A DNA stretch of 64,000 nucleotides from Clostridia bacterium (GCA_017404545.1 JAFRCC010000018.1:186001-250000), one strand, 5' to 3'. Shown: positions 1 to 9,819, counted from the stretch's first letter. Notes: generated from the sequence alone by a model not told the origin. Numbers and translations: made by a program.

Positions 1-423
1 TGGTAAGACAATTCTTCTCATAATTTGCCAATAATTCATCCCCACACAGTATCCTGCTTCTATTTGTCCTGTTGAAACAGATTCTATTGCAGCACGAATT
101 GTTTCTGCGCAATAAGCTCCCTCATTAAGGGCAAATACAATTACCGCACATGGAAATGGATTTATTATTATACCAATTTTGGCCAGCCCAAAAAAGGCTA
201 TGTATAGCTGTACTAGCAAAGGAGTTCCTCTAATTACCCAAATATAAAATCTAGCAATTTGTTTTAATACTTTTATATTTGCAACCTGTACTAGAGCCAC
301 AAACACTGCAATTACAAGTGCTAGCGAAAATGATATAATTGTAAGTGGTATGGTAACCATAATACCCGGTATTAAAATATCTGTAAATGAATTTGCCAAA
401 ATTCTAATTAATCTTTCGTTCAT
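1..423 (-). CDS. Amino-acid ABC transporter permease, 5' part (cut by window edge)
   Basis: The first 141 codons of an integral-membrane permease are visible; the 3' end lies outside the window. The reading starts at an ATG (421-423) and is open to base 1. The translation is strongly hydrophobic and carries the signature of polar amino-acid (HisM/GlnP type) permeases: an N-terminal helix, then VIRGTPLLVQLY, and later EGAYCAETIRAAIESVSTGQ leading into the EAA-like cytoplasmic loop that contacts the ATPase. It would work with an ATPase and a substrate-binding protein encoded beyond the left edge. Substrate cannot be read from this part. Confidence 0.9.
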   Translation of the reverse strand, partial: MNERLIRILANSFTDILIPGIMVTIPLTIISFSLALVIAVFVALVQVANIKVLKQIARFYIWVIRGTPLLVQLYIAFFGLAKIGIIINPFPCAVIVFALNEGAYCAETIRAAIESVSTGQIEAGYCVGMNYWQIMRRIVLP

Positions 424-489
424 TTAATCTAATCCCTCACTTTTATGAATTTATATATTTTATATTTCTTGCCAATCCTTTACTATCTT

Positions 490-1383
490 TTATGCCTCTG
501 GAATAATATATTCAACACGCTTTCTAATGTTTGTAATTTTTATTTTTTTAACTTTCCCGCTATATTCTCCATCTATAGACCACTCTGTATCTTTATCGCA
601 TTCAATTTCAAGCTCTTTAGTTTTAAAATACCTTACATCATCGTCCTTAAAATTTCCATTAAGAACTTTAAACATAACTTTAAACATACTTGCAAAGTTC
701 TTTGGCTTTTTTATAAAAATTGCCTCAAGCTCACCATCATCCATTTCAACGTGTTCATTCTTAAAAATATTAAATCCACCCACATACTTTGAATTGCTTA
801 TGCTACAATATATAAAATCATCTTCTATTGACTTATCTTTGCTTTTTACTATTAATCTATATGGTTTACATACAAAAACATCTTTAACACCTGCCAAAAC
901 ATATGCTAACCTTCCAAATTTATTTTTGGCATTCACGCTCGTACTATATGATGTCTTAGAAAATACACCAGCGGAAACAACATAATTGAATACTCTATCA
1001 TTGAATTTCCCTAAATCTACTTTCTCTGTTGTATATTTATCTAAATTGTTTGATGTATCTAGTTTATTTAATGAAACACCTATACTTCTTGCAAAATCGT
1101 TTGTTGTTCCCGCAGGAATATAACCAATTTGAACATTTTTATCTAAGTCGTGCAATGCTTGTACTGCTTGATTTAGTGTTCCATCCCCACCGCATACAAT
1201 TAAAATATCATAATCTTTTTTGTATTTCTTTATAATATCTGTAGCACTATTTTCTATCGTTGTATGCTTTAAATCTATTTTAAATTTACTTTTTTCTAGT
1301 TTTTCTCTAATATTATCAACATACTTTTTTATTTTTGCCCTTCCTGCTTTTGGATTAACAACCATTAAAATTCTCTGTTTCAT
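490..1383 (-). CDS. Diacylglycerol kinase / YegS-like lipid kinase
   Basis: 297-residue protein of the diacylglycerol-kinase catalytic (DAGK_cat, YegS/DgkB) family, which phosphorylates lipid alcohols with ATP at the membrane. The N-terminus reads MVVNPKAGRAK and the nucleotide-binding glycine motif is CGGDGTLNQA near residue 65; the C-terminal beta-sandwich with SIDGEYSG is typical. I chose the internal ATG at 1383 because GGGGTGAG precedes it at good spacing; the longer frame up to 1434 has no ribosome binding site. It stands alone between the permease and the cohesin protein. The exact lipid substrate is not determinable. Confidence 0.88.
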   Translation of the reverse strand: MKQRILMVVNPKAGRAKIKKYVDNIREKLEKSKFKIDLKHTTIENSATDIIKKYKKDYDILIVCGGDGTLNQAVQALHDLDKNVQIGYIPAGTTNDFARSIGVSLNKLDTSNNLDKYTTEKVDLGKFNDRVFNYVVSAGVFSKTSYSTSVNAKNKFGRLAYVLAGVKDVFVCKPYRLIVKSKDKSIEDDFIYCSISNSKYVGGFNIFKNEHVEMDDGELEAIFIKKPKNFASMFKVMFKVLNGNFKDDDVRYFKTKELEIECDKDTEWSIDGEYSGKVKKIKITNIRKRVEYIIPEA

Positions 1384-1471
1384 AAATTCGCTCACCCCTG
1401 CAATTTGTACGCATAATAATAAAATAACTATCATTTAATATATTTTGTTCATACAATCGGAATTCTATCAT

Positions 1472-1507
1472 AAAAGCAAGTGATAATCAATAAAATCACT
1501 TGCTTTT
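1472..1507 (-). terminator. Rho-independent terminator after the cohesin/C39-like gene
   Basis: A 13-bp perfect inverted repeat (AAAAGCAAGTGAT / ATCACTTGCTTTT) lies 60 bp past the stop of the minus-strand gene ending at 1567; the minus-strand 3' arm ends in a T run. Confidence 0.75.
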
Positions 1508-1566
1508 CACATAGCCCTATTCTTTTTCAGCTTATCATTTACAACACATAAATGTATATTGAAACA

Positions 1567-3420
1567 TTAATCATTATATATAAAACATCCCCCATATATT
1601 GATGATGTAAATATTTTAGATTGATCAAAATAACCTGTATTTTTTCCTCCTCCAGCAGGATCTCCTAAAAGTACCTGACCTTGCTCATTTATACCTAATA
1701 ATGTTGCATAATGCCCCCACTCATAATCTTTTTCTCCTATTGCTCCATGAATATTTACTATAACAGGTTGTCCACTTTTTAGGTGCTCTATAATTTCCTC
1801 TTTTGTTGTATTAATTTTCCATTCACTCTTTATTCCATAGGCTTCCAATACGTCAGATAGTGCCTTAAATGATAATAAATCACCTGATGTTCCCCCAATC
1901 TCGCTCATTTTATTTCCAACATCTTTAGGATTTATATTCTGATTATTAGCACTCACTATCGTGGCAACACTAGTTGGCCCTGCTCCAGATGCACTATAGG
2001 TTGACACTGCAAAAGGTTCATTTGCCCAAATATCATTGTATCCTTGCGCAAATATCTTATATTTTTTTCCTTTACCGTTTATATATACACCTTCTATTCC
2101 TGTGCTCTTTATTGTCTGTTCATCATTAGCAGTATATGAATCTTTTGAAGTATTAGTTTCATCATCTGTTTTGTCATCATTCTTATCTTCTATAGTCGTT
2201 TGATCCTCATATACAGAAATGTCGTTTATTATTGTCTGATTTTCTATTGAACTTGAAGATTCACTTGATTGAGCTTTGTACTTCATAAGACATCTATTTA
2301 TATCAAAAACGTTTAATCTTGGTGTTTCTGTATCAAACTTGCTTTCTGTATATAAATTTGCAGCTAATCTATATACTCCTTCAATTTTATTTTTATTTAC
2401 ATAATCGTTTGCTACTGCTTCTATATCATTTTTTCCACAGGATTTTCCATCACCATTTACATCTCCGAGAATTATTACATTCATTGTTTTATCTTTCGTA
2501 GTTCCATTATCAGTATATGTTTCTACTATATCTCCCGTTTTTAAACTATCTGTTAATGAAATATCTGTTCCTTTTGATGATTTTATTTTAGCATTTGCAT
2601 CTAGAATCTCTTTTGGTATATTCTCTGAAGCAATAAAACTATATTCATCTTTAGAAATTAACGATTTATATTTGGGGCTTATAACTAGATATTTATCTAT
2701 ATCTTTTGAATTTATATACTTTTCTGTTAAAACTGCAACTCCATCTTTCACATCTATTGTAGCTGCTGTTGAATTTTTTGCTCCTCCCATAAATACACCC
2801 AATATTGGTATTATTATAAATAATTTTAGAGCTTTTCTTAAATCTTTTCTTGCAATTACACAGAATATTATTAGCAATACAATTAAAGATCCTATAATAA
2901 TCGCTTCACCTGTATTGGCATGAGTTCCTGGTACAACCGTATCATCCTTTTTATCGTCACTAACTGATGATGCTGGTTGTATTTTTATTTCAATGCTTTG
3001 TGGCTCTATTGATTCTGTTGTATTTGATTTTGTTACCAATTGAATATCGTTGATTTGAATTTTTAAATTTTTATCTGTTGTAACATCTCCTGCTTTTGCA
3101 TTAATTTTTAGCTCGTTTATGGTAGAATCGTAACTATAGTATATTAAAGCTGCATTCCCTTCTTCGAACTTTGGATTAAGTTTATAATTTTCTTCGTTTT
3201 TCTCTCCTATTGTTAACAATTTACTATCGTATATTATATGCGCATTTACTGCCGATACATCATCATCAAACTTCAATACAATGTTAAAATCTGTATTAGC
3301 TTTCACTGTCTTTGGAGTTTCATCCAATGAAAGCGTAACAGCCATAGACTTTGATGAGAAGCCCCACAGAAAAACCATTGCTATTATAATTAATATGATA
3401 TTTTTTATTATTTTTTTCAT
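1567..3420 (-). CDS. Surface protein: cohesin-like, dockerin-like and inactivated C39-like peptidase domains
   Basis: 617 residues. Signal peptide (1-27), a cohesin-like beta domain (about 28-140), a Thr/Ser/Asp linker, an anchor-like helix (about 172-193) followed by Arg-Lys, then a second signal-like hydrophobic stretch (about 196-222). That arrangement suggests an ancient fusion of two secreted proteins. Next comes a dockerin-like calcium motif (GDVNGDGK, about 315-375) and a C-terminal peptidase_C39_2-like domain (about 450-617). In that domain Gln459, His570 and Asp587 are present, but the catalytic Cys of the usual GCGPTS is Ala480 (GAGPTS; codon GCA at 1981-1983), so peptidase activity is unlikely. 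Ribosome binding site GGAGG precedes the ATG. The role is probably binding or scaffolding at the cell surface. Confidence 0.72.
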   Translation of the reverse strand: MKKIIKNIILIIIAMVFLWGFSSKSMAVTLSLDETPKTVKANTDFNIVLKFDDDVSAVNAHIIYDSKLLTIGEKNEENYKLNPKFEEGNAALIYYSYDSTINELKINAKAGDVTTDKNLKIQINDIQLVTKSNTTESIEPQSIEIKIQPASSVSDDKKDDTVVPGTHANTGEAIIIGSLIVLLIIFCVIARKDLRKALKLFIIIPILGVFMGGAKNSTAATIDVKDGVAVLTEKYINSKDIDKYLVISPKYKSLISKDEYSFIASENIPKEILDANAKIKSSKGTDISLTDSLKTGDIVETYTDNGTTKDKTMNVIILGDVNGDGKSCGKNDIEAVANDYVNKNKIEGVYRLAANLYTESKFDTETPRLNVFDINRCLMKYKAQSSESSSSIENQTIINDISVYEDQTTIEDKNDDKTDDETNTSKDSYTANDEQTIKSTGIEGVYINGKGKKYKIFAQGYNDIWANEPFAVSTYSASGAGPTSVATIVSANNQNINPKDVGNKMSEIGGTSGDLLSFKALSDVLEAYGIKSEWKINTTKEEIIEHLKSGQPVIVNIHGAIGEKDYEWGHYATLLGINEQGQVLLGDPAGGGKNTGYFDQSKIFTSSIYGGCFIYND

Positions 3421-3504
3421 TTGTTTTCCTCCCTATCTCTTCTAATCAAATTATAATTGAATATAAATTTAAAATCAACCATAAATTTTGGAAACATAAT
3501 TTTA

Positions 3505-3536
3505 GGAACGGAGGATGAAATTTATTGCTCCGTCCC
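3505..3536. repeat. Short imperfect palindrome, REP-like
   Basis: GGAACGGAG ... CTCCGTCCC forms a 9-bp stem with one G-T wobble and a 14-nt loop, richer in GC than its surroundings and without a T tract. It resembles the short palindromes scattered in clostridial genomes near Y1-type transposases, but this is a resemblance only. Confidence 0.3.
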
Positions 3537-3683
3537 TATTTTTACCGCCCCTAAAATGCTCATTTTGTTTTGAAGGCCTGCCCTTGTTGATGTATCGAAG
3601 TTTGGATTGTCAATTATAGATTGTAACCATTCAAGTGCCGCTTTTTTTATAATTGGTAGCTCCTTTTCATTAAACCCCTTAAT
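3522..3683 (-). pseudogene. Possible C-terminal remnant of an unidentified gene
   Basis: An open stretch of 53 codons without a start codon at its beginning (a TGA lies directly upstream) encodes a plausible helical segment containing KAALEWLQSIIDNPNFDTS and ends inside the palindrome described at 3505-3536. Composition is a little GC-richer than neighbours. It lies in the 283-bp gap between truA and the cohesin-like gene. I do not recognise the family; it may be chance coding. Confidence 0.25.
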
Positions 3684-3703
3684 TCAAACAAAGGAGAATC
3701 ATC

Positions 3704-4447
3704 CTAATAATTAACTTTTAGTAGAAATAGTCCATTTGGTGGCAGAGTTCTTCCTGCTCTCATTCGGTCTCCATCAGCTATTATTGATGGAATATCTTCT
3801 ACTGGTGTTTTTCCCATTCCTACATCAACTAAAGTTCCTGCTATAATTCGAACCATGTTATACAAAAATCCATTTCCTGTAAGCTCTATATATATTCGGC
3901 CATTTTCAGCGGGCCTAACCTCTGCTTTATATATGGTTCTAACGCTTGATTTACTACTTGTTCCACTTGCTTTAAAAGCTTTAAAATCGTGTTCCCCTTC
4001 AAAGTATCTAATAGCTTCTTGCATTTTTTTAATATCCAATTTTACTGGCATATGGTACTCTAAATTTCTATAAATTGCGCTTTCGCATTCATTATTGTTT
4101 ATTACGAATCTGTATGTTTTTTTCTTACAGGTGTACCTACTATGAAATCTCTCGTCTACTTCTTCTGCCTTGATAACTCTTATCGACTTCTTTAATTTTG
4201 TATTTATTGCAAGAGCAAATTTTTCTATTGGAATACTTAAATTTTCTGTTTTAAAATTTGCAACCTGACCTAATGCATGCACCCCTGCATCGGTTCTGCC
4301 AGATGCAATTAAGTCTACATTCTCATCTCCTGTAAGCTCCGCAATTGCCCTTTCTATTTCTCCTTGTATATTTAATTTATTTGGTTGTTTTTGCCATCCA
4401 TTAAAATCTTTTCCGTCGTATTCAATCGTTAATCTTATATTTCTCAT
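3704..4447 (-). CDS. truA: tRNA pseudouridine(38-40) synthase
   Basis: 247 residues, normal length for TruA, which converts uridines 38, 39 and 40 of the tRNA anticodon arm to pseudouridine. N-terminus RLTIEYDGKDFNGWQ, catalytic aspartate in SGRTDAGVHALGQ (about residue 50), and the C-terminal GNGFLYNMVRIIAGTL are all family signatures. Start set at 4447, where GAGGGAG precedes the ATG; the frame extends ten codons further up without a ribosome binding site. Confidence 0.97.
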   Translation of the reverse strand: MRNIRLTIEYDGKDFNGWQKQPNKLNIQGEIERAIAELTGDENVDLIASGRTDAGVHALGQVANFKTENLSIPIEKFALAINTKLKKSIRVIKAEEVDERFHSRYTCKKKTYRFVINNNECESAIYRNLEYHMPVKLDIKKMQEAIRYFEGEHDFKAFKASGTSSKSSVRTIYKAEVRPAENGRIYIELTGNGFLYNMVRIIAGTLVDVGMGKTPVEDIPSIIADGDRMRAGRTLPPNGLFLLKVNY

Positions 4448-4619
4448 AAAATACTCCCTCTTTGTAAAGTAAACCACAATAGTTTACCTCATTAACATTT
4501 TTACATTATACAGAATTTTTGGCATATTTTAAAGTACTTTGCTCAAAATAAAATTTTACTACCCGTAACAAACTCCCCCAAAAAAATATTCTATTAGTAT
4601 TAACTTAATAATAAATTCA

Positions 4620-4646
4620 CCCTACTTATAATAATTACAAGTAGGG
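4620..4646 (-). terminator. Hairpin after the LRR gene, weak terminator
   Basis: CCCTACTTAT / ACAAGTAGGG forms a near-perfect stem 22 bp past the stop of the LRR gene ending at 4668. The following minus-strand bases are T-rich but not a clean T run. Confidence 0.45.
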
Positions 4647-4667
4647 CTCCTCATTATAATCTTATAT

Positions 4668-5963
4668 CTATTTTTTCTTCTTTTTACATACAAAAACTAT
4701 GGCTCCAATCCACGTAGCAAAAATTAACACTGCAAGTACTATTGCTGCTGACTTAGGCATTGAAATAATAGCTTTCTCACTTACTTTTCCATCTTTAATT
4801 TGTTTCTTTTCGGTTTCTGATAATTTGTACTCTGGCTCTGTTTCATCCCCAGGTCTAAGTGTAATTATAGAATCTCTCATTGATCCTTTCGAAATTCTAA
4901 TTCTAGCTGCCTCAACCCCTGGTTCAACTTCACAAGTAGCATAATCTTCGCTAACAGAGCAATTGATGCAATCTAAAGCCTCGGCTACATCAAACAGCTC
5001 AAATGATTGTTTTACCATAGGTGGTAACTTAACTATGTCTCCATCTTTTATGTTAATATCAATGTTTTGCTTTCCAATAGTAGTAAGGTACGTATCATTT
5101 AATACCAAATTTGGAAGTTCCATTAGTGGTAAAAAGTCTGAGATATGATTTCCCGATAGTTTTACACTTTTAAGGTTCCTTAACGATGACAGGCTTGAAA
5201 TATCATATATATTGTTGTTTTGACAATCAAGATTTTGCAATTTAGTTAAATTTGAAAGAACTGAAATATCAGTAACATTATTTTCCGAAAAACATAAATC
5301 TGTAATTAACTTCATATTAGCAACAACTGAAATATCTGAAATACTGTTTTTTTCAATTGCTAACCAACTCAAGTTAATCAGTTTGTTCAAAGGATTAATA
5401 TCTTCTATTTTATTACCTCTAAGGTTTAAATACGTAATTTTTGTTAAATCACCTATTTTTGATACATCCGTTATTTCATTATATGATAAATCTAGTCTTG
5501 TAAGATTCGTTAATTTTTTTATATAATTCAAATCTTCATTATTTATTTGACAATACCATAAAGAAAGCTCATTTAAATTATTTAACAATTCTAATCTATC
5601 TAATCCCTCTAATTTATATGTTGGAATTGTGTGTATATCTTCATCGCCACCACCAGTTGCAATTCCATTACTTATCGTTAAACTGGTTAAACTCGTAAAT
5701 TGCTCTAATCCATCTATGCTTTTAATATTTCCACCAGATAATCTTAAGGATGTAACTTCACCAATATCTACTGTTATACTTTTTTTATCGTTATCAAAGC
5801 TTTTTGCTTTGTTACCTAGGGAGTTCTTTACTTGAATATATAAATTTTCATCTTCAAAGGCTATTGTCTTTTCATTAGCAGCTTCTGTATGCATTAATCC
5901 GATTAAAATAGCTGCAATAATAACAAAAATTGCAAATATAATTCTACCTTTTTTAAATCTCAT
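4668..5963 (-). CDS. Leucine-rich-repeat surface protein with C-terminal membrane anchor (LRR-A)
   Basis: 431 residues. Signal peptide or anchor (1-28); tandem internalin-type LRRs of about 22 residues (about 70-290) with the LxxLxxLDLSxNxITDVS pattern, for example LTRLDLSYNEITDVSKIGDL; a C-terminal domain (about 290-390) with the pair DCINCSV; and a terminal transmembrane helix followed by CKKKKK, with no LPXTG. Last gene of the six-gene envelope operon, 20 bp after its paralogue. LRRs bind proteins, so a recognition role outside the cell is likely; the ligand is unknown. Confidence 0.85.
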   Translation of the reverse strand: MRFKKGRIIFAIFVIIAAILIGLMHTEAANEKTIAFEDENLYIQVKNSLGNKAKSFDNDKKSITVDIGEVTSLRLSGGNIKSIDGLEQFTSLTSLTISNGIATGGGDEDIHTIPTYKLEGLDRLELLNNLNELSLWYCQINNEDLNYIKKLTNLTRLDLSYNEITDVSKIGDLTKITYLNLRGNKIEDINPLNKLINLSWLAIEKNSISDISVVANMKLITDLCFSENNVTDISVLSNLTKLQNLDCQNNNIYDISSLSSLRNLKSVKLSGNHISDFLPLMELPNLVLNDTYLTTIGKQNIDINIKDGDIVKLPPMVKQSFELFDVAEALDCINCSVSEDYATCEVEPGVEAARIRISKGSMRDSIITLRPGDETEPEYKLSETEKKQIKDGKVSEKAIISMPKSAAIVLAVLIFATWIGAIVFVCKKKKK

Positions 5964-5983
5964 TTTTACAAGTACCTCCCTTC

Positions 5984-7228
5984 TTACGATTTTTTACTTT
6001 TTATTTTCGCTATTATAAATACAGATATAACCATTATGACTAATACCTCTATAATTATTATTACGTGTGTTTTTGTAATATTAATTGTATTACCTGTTAC
6101 ACCTGGAATCTGTACATTTGTAACATTAAAATAAATCAACGAATTTTTTAAAAGTCCATCGTTTATTTTAATTCTTGCATATGTAACGTTTTCATCAATT
6201 TTACACTTACCATCTGAATTAATCTCACACTTGGTTACCTCAATATCATTCGCGCCAAAGTTTTCCTTAGCAATCTTAATGATACTTGGTAAATCAATTT
6301 CATCGCCTGATTTAACCTCCATCTTTATAAGCTGGCCTGAAACTTTATATTTTTTATCAGCTGCAATATCCTTTATGCTATCAAAATTACTTATATTATT
6401 ATTTGATACATCCAAACTACTTAAATTTTCCGTATTTATTGAATTAATATCTGTTATTTTATTATTTGCTGCATATAAAAGTTGTAATTTAAGCTTAGAA
6501 ATTCCACGAATATCGCTTATATAGTTATCTTCTATATATAGTGAAATCAGGTTCGAACATTTTCCCAACTCATCTATGTTTTCAATTTTGTTACTCGAAA
6601 GATCTAAAGTGCTAAGCTGAGATAATGTAGAAATATTCTCTATAGAGCTTATTTGATTATTTTTTAATGTAAGGTTTGTAATCTTAGGAAAATCTTTTAC
6701 CCATGAAGTTGTTTTTAAGGCACCATCATTCCATGTAAAATGAGTAAGTTTTGGCAATTTTCTTAATACTTCTGGTACATCTTCAAGGTTGCTCTTACTT
6801 ACATCTATATCATATAAATTACCGTAATTTTCAATTAGCTCAAAATCGGAGATTTCTTCAACATATGAAATCTCCAGGCTTGATATATTTTCGCTTGGAA
6901 TCTTTTCAATGCTTGTTATATGATTCCCCGCAATATTCAGGCTTCTAAGCTTAGTAAAATTCTCTATACCACTTAAATCTGTAATATTTTTGTTTTTGGC
7001 ATTAATTGATTCAATGGAATCTATTGCATACTCATTCATCGTAATTGACTGATTTTCATCATCCGAACTAATAATTTTATCTTTAAAATTATCTCTCATA
7101 GTTGCATACATGTTAGAATCTGAAAAAATTATAGTTTTATTCTCAGCTTCAGATTCAGCTGGACAAAAAATAAAACCTATCAATGTTAAAAATGCTGCTA
7201 TCAAACATATTCTCACACGTTTATTCAT
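5984..7228 (-). CDS. Leucine-rich-repeat surface protein with C-terminal membrane anchor (LRR-B)
   Basis: 414 residues, same architecture as the next gene: signal peptide (1-29), N-terminal cap, internalin-like LRRs (about 75-275; LSTLDLSSNKIENIDELGKC is one unit), a C-terminal domain with an IDLPSIIKIAKE segment matching the VKLPPMVKQSFE segment of LRR-A, and a terminal helix plus KIKSKKS. The pair arose by tandem duplication and has diverged widely. The second ATG (7228) was chosen because AAAGG lies 8 bases before it; the first ATG is too close. Membership of the operon is inferred from strand and spacing. Confidence 0.82.
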   Translation of the reverse strand: MNKRVRICLIAAFLTLIGFIFCPAESEAENKTIIFSDSNMYATMRDNFKDKIISSDDENQSITMNEYAIDSIESINAKNKNITDLSGIENFTKLRSLNIAGNHITSIEKIPSENISSLEISYVEEISDFELIENYGNLYDIDVSKSNLEDVPEVLRKLPKLTHFTWNDGALKTTSWVKDFPKITNLTLKNNQISSIENISTLSQLSTLDLSSNKIENIDELGKCSNLISLYIEDNYISDIRGISKLKLQLLYAANNKITDINSINTENLSSLDVSNNNISNFDSIKDIAADKKYKVSGQLIKMEVKSGDEIDLPSIIKIAKENFGANDIEVTKCEINSDGKCKIDENVTYARIKINDGLLKNSLIYFNVTNVQIPGVTGNTINITKTHVIIIIEVLVIMVISVFIIAKIKSKKS

Positions 7229-7321
7229 TTGCATTTCCTTTCCAAATTACATAAAGGGACAATGGGAAATGATGAATACACTTTGTTTATTCCATGTAAA
7301 ATCCCATTTTCCTCTATATAA

Positions 7322-8215
7322 CTAATTCTCTTTTGGTAGAGCCATGTCTATTTTAGAATTTGTTTCTAAGTTAGTTGTTGTTGCACTTTGTGAATTCTTT
7401 TCTGCTGTTGATGCAATAGATACAATACTATTTAAAGCATTATAATCAAATTTTGTATAATCTACGTTTTCTATATCAGCAGCTACTGTATACATTGAGT
7501 TAACTCTAATATATGCAAGAAGGAAATTCTCTCCAGACATACTTGTTTCGTAAACTAAACATTGAATTCCATTTATAGTTTGCTCCTCAACTTTTGTAAC
7601 ATTAAGACCCGACTCACGAAATTTACTTGAAAGCGCATCCTTAGATTGAACAACACTAGTAAATGGTGTTTCGTGTACAGAAACATGCGCTACCCAAGTT
7701 CCACCTTCATCACCTATTGCCACGCTATCTGTGCCAACTTCATATATTAAGTTATCTGGAATTTTTATCGAAAAATCCCCTGTAGTTACTTTGTATGAAG
7801 ATGTTGCTCCACTTGTTGGTGTAGTTGTTGTATTTGTAGTATTAGTTGTGTTCGTTGTATTATATCCTGAAGTCGTGTTAACTACATTATTTGCACTTCT
7901 TCCAGATGTATTATTTTCATTCTCATCATCGTCATCATCATTATTCTTTCTTGATGAACTTGATTTTGAACTTGTATCATCACTATCATCTGAATCTCTT
8001 AATACTAAGAAATATACTCCTAACATAATTGCCACAATAAGTAATATTGTAATTAGAAAAGCCCATACTGGCACTCCACCCTTCTTTGGTGGTGGATTAT
8101 TAAAATCTCTTTGTCCTCCTAAATTTTGGTTCTTAACAGAGCTAACTGGTGCCCCACATTTGCTACAAAAAGCTTGATTTGCAGCAATTTCACTTCCACA
8201 ATTTGTACATTTCAT
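7322..8215 (-). CDS. Zinc-ribbon, single-pass membrane protein with PsbP/DcrB-like outer domain
   Basis: 297 residues. A cytoplasmic zinc ribbon (C3, C6, C17, C20; CTNCGSEI ... CSKCGAP), one transmembrane helix (about 50-72), a low-complexity Asp/Ser/Asn/Thr linker (about 73-140) and an extracellular domain (about 143-265) with the layout of PsbP/DcrB-type lipid-side domains (FSIKIPDNLIYEV ... INGIQCLVYETS). Fourth gene of the envelope operon. Ribosome binding site AGGAGG. The topology suggests a link between an outside sensor and a cytoplasmic ribbon; function unknown. Confidence 0.72.
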   Translation of the reverse strand: MKCTNCGSEIAANQAFCSKCGAPVSSVKNQNLGGQRDFNNPPPKKGGVPVWAFLITILLIVAIMLGVYFLVLRDSDDSDDTSSKSSSSRKNNDDDDDENENNTSGRSANNVVNTTSGYNTTNTTNTTNTTTTPTSGATSSYKVTTGDFSIKIPDNLIYEVGTDSVAIGDEGGTWVAHVSVHETPFTSVVQSKDALSSKFRESGLNVTKVEEQTINGIQCLVYETSMSGENFLLAYIRVNSMYTVAADIENVDYTKFDYNALNSIVSIASTAEKNSQSATTTNLETNSKIDMALPKEN

Positions 8216-8253
8216 AATTTCATTCCTCCTATATTTTTTGCGATATCCGCTAT

Positions 8254-9819
8254 TTATTCCAAAGCTTTAACTTCAATTTTTACTGAAGCAAAGTCTTGCA
8301 ATACTGATTCTGGTATATCATCAAGCGATGATACATATATTCTAAAAGAATATTTATTATTCTCGTTATCCTTAATATCTGTTAAATAATATGCCTCCTT
8401 GATTATAGTTCCTTCTGAATCATACTCTGAAGTATAGTATTTATATGTTATATCTCCTACAATAACATCCTTTTGATATTTTAAATTATCTTCATGAGCT
8501 ATTGTATCTACGCTTCCATATGCAATATTTATTGTAACATTGTAATCATAAAATAGATCCGTGTTCCAGTCTGATTCAGTTATTTCATTGTTTCTTAGTT
8601 TTCCTATTATAAACGCTCTTGCAGATTCTGGAGCACCTAAATCATATGTTGGCTCTACAATTTCCGTATATTTTTCTGGAACCTTGTATGAAACACTTAG
8701 CAATGCTTTACTCATACTTGAACTACTAGCATTATAGAAATAATTCTCTTTATTTAAAGTTCCAACGTAGTATCCATCAATCGTTGTTCTGTCAATATAA
8801 TTTCCACATCTATCGTAACTTAGTATTTTTATATTATCTAGCATATTTTCTGTAATATCTTCTCCTTCTACAGTTATCTCTAATGTGTTAAAATTATTAA
8901 GAGCATATAAAAGAACATAATATTCACGACCAGTATTGCTTGTAGATTTAATTCCGTATCCTTCTAGATTTCCATTTGTAATTTTTTGAACTTTTAAATC
9001 CTGTTTATATACAGAATCTTTTATATTTTTTATTTCCTTATCATAAACAGTAAATATGTTGTTATTTTCAGAAGAAATACTTATTCTACTTCCAATACTA
9101 CTTCCGTCATTGTTATCCTTGTAGTATGATGTACCTCCTAAATTCGATTTAAACTGTACAGGAATGGTGTACTTAACCTTATAATTTATTCCAATATATG
9201 TTTTTTCCTCAACATTTCCATAATCTACATCATCAGTTTTTACAGTATAACCTGTTGTTTCTATTTGTCTTGTATTCATCATTTCTATAGTTTTATCTGT
9301 TATTTTGAAATTTGAATTTATAGTTTGAACACTATCCAAGAGTATATCAAAATACTTGTTTTCAGCTGTATAATTAGATACAAATATTTTATATCCGTGC
9401 ATTCCAATTTGTATTAATGATTGATGCTTCCCATCTTCAAACAATAACTGATATGCTTCACTAATATTCTCACTTAAATATGTTGTGCTTTCTGAAATAC
9501 ACTTGTAATCAGGATACTCCTGTTCAACCTTACTTTTTATGTTATTGGTAATTTGTTTTAGCGATTTTCCATATAAATTGCTATCTAACTCAGTAATTGA
9601 TATATCAATCGTACTTTGTGTATCGTTATGTTGCAATATTATTTCATTTTCTGAACTGCTTCGTATTTTCCATGTAGTGTCATATTTTAAGCTATAATTG
9701 GCTGACGAAAATTCTTCCTGTTGTATTCCTCTAGTGCTAGTCATGAATATAACAATTCCCATAATTATTGCAACAAACAAAAAAATAATCAATAATCTCT
9801 TTTTTATTCCTCTCTTCAT
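8254..9819 (-). CDS. Membrane-anchored extracellular protein, PsbP/DcrB-like N-terminal domain, function unknown
   Basis: 521 residues with one N-terminal helix (8-27) and no other membrane segment, so most of the protein is outside. Residues about 37-175 (NYSLKYDTTWKIRSS ... EAYQLLFEDGKHQSLIQI) look like a PsbP/DcrB domain; the rest is beta-rich with many Tyr, Asn and Ser and I do not recognise it. It sits between the zinc-ribbon protein (38 bp) and the HtrA-like pseudoprotease (18 bp), so it is very probably co-transcribed and may form part of the same envelope complex. Confidence 0.65.
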   Translation of the reverse strand: MKRGIKKRLLIIFLFVAIIMGIVIFMTSTRGIQQEEFSSANYSLKYDTTWKIRSSSENEIILQHNDTQSTIDISITELDSNLYGKSLKQITNNIKSKVEQEYPDYKCISESTTYLSENISEAYQLLFEDGKHQSLIQIGMHGYKIFVSNYTAENKYFDILLDSVQTINSNFKITDKTIEMMNTRQIETTGYTVKTDDVDYGNVEEKTYIGINYKVKYTIPVQFKSNLGGTSYYKDNNDGSSIGSRISISSENNNIFTVYDKEIKNIKDSVYKQDLKVQKITNGNLEGYGIKSTSNTGREYYVLLYALNNFNTLEITVEGEDITENMLDNIKILSYDRCGNYIDRTTIDGYYVGTLNKENYFYNASSSSMSKALLSVSYKVPEKYTEIVEPTYDLGAPESARAFIIGKLRNNEITESDWNTDLFYDYNVTINIAYGSVDTIAHEDNLKYQKDVIVGDITYKYYTSEYDSEGTIIKEAYYLTDIKDNENNKYSFRIYVSSLDDIPESVLQDFASVKIEVKALE

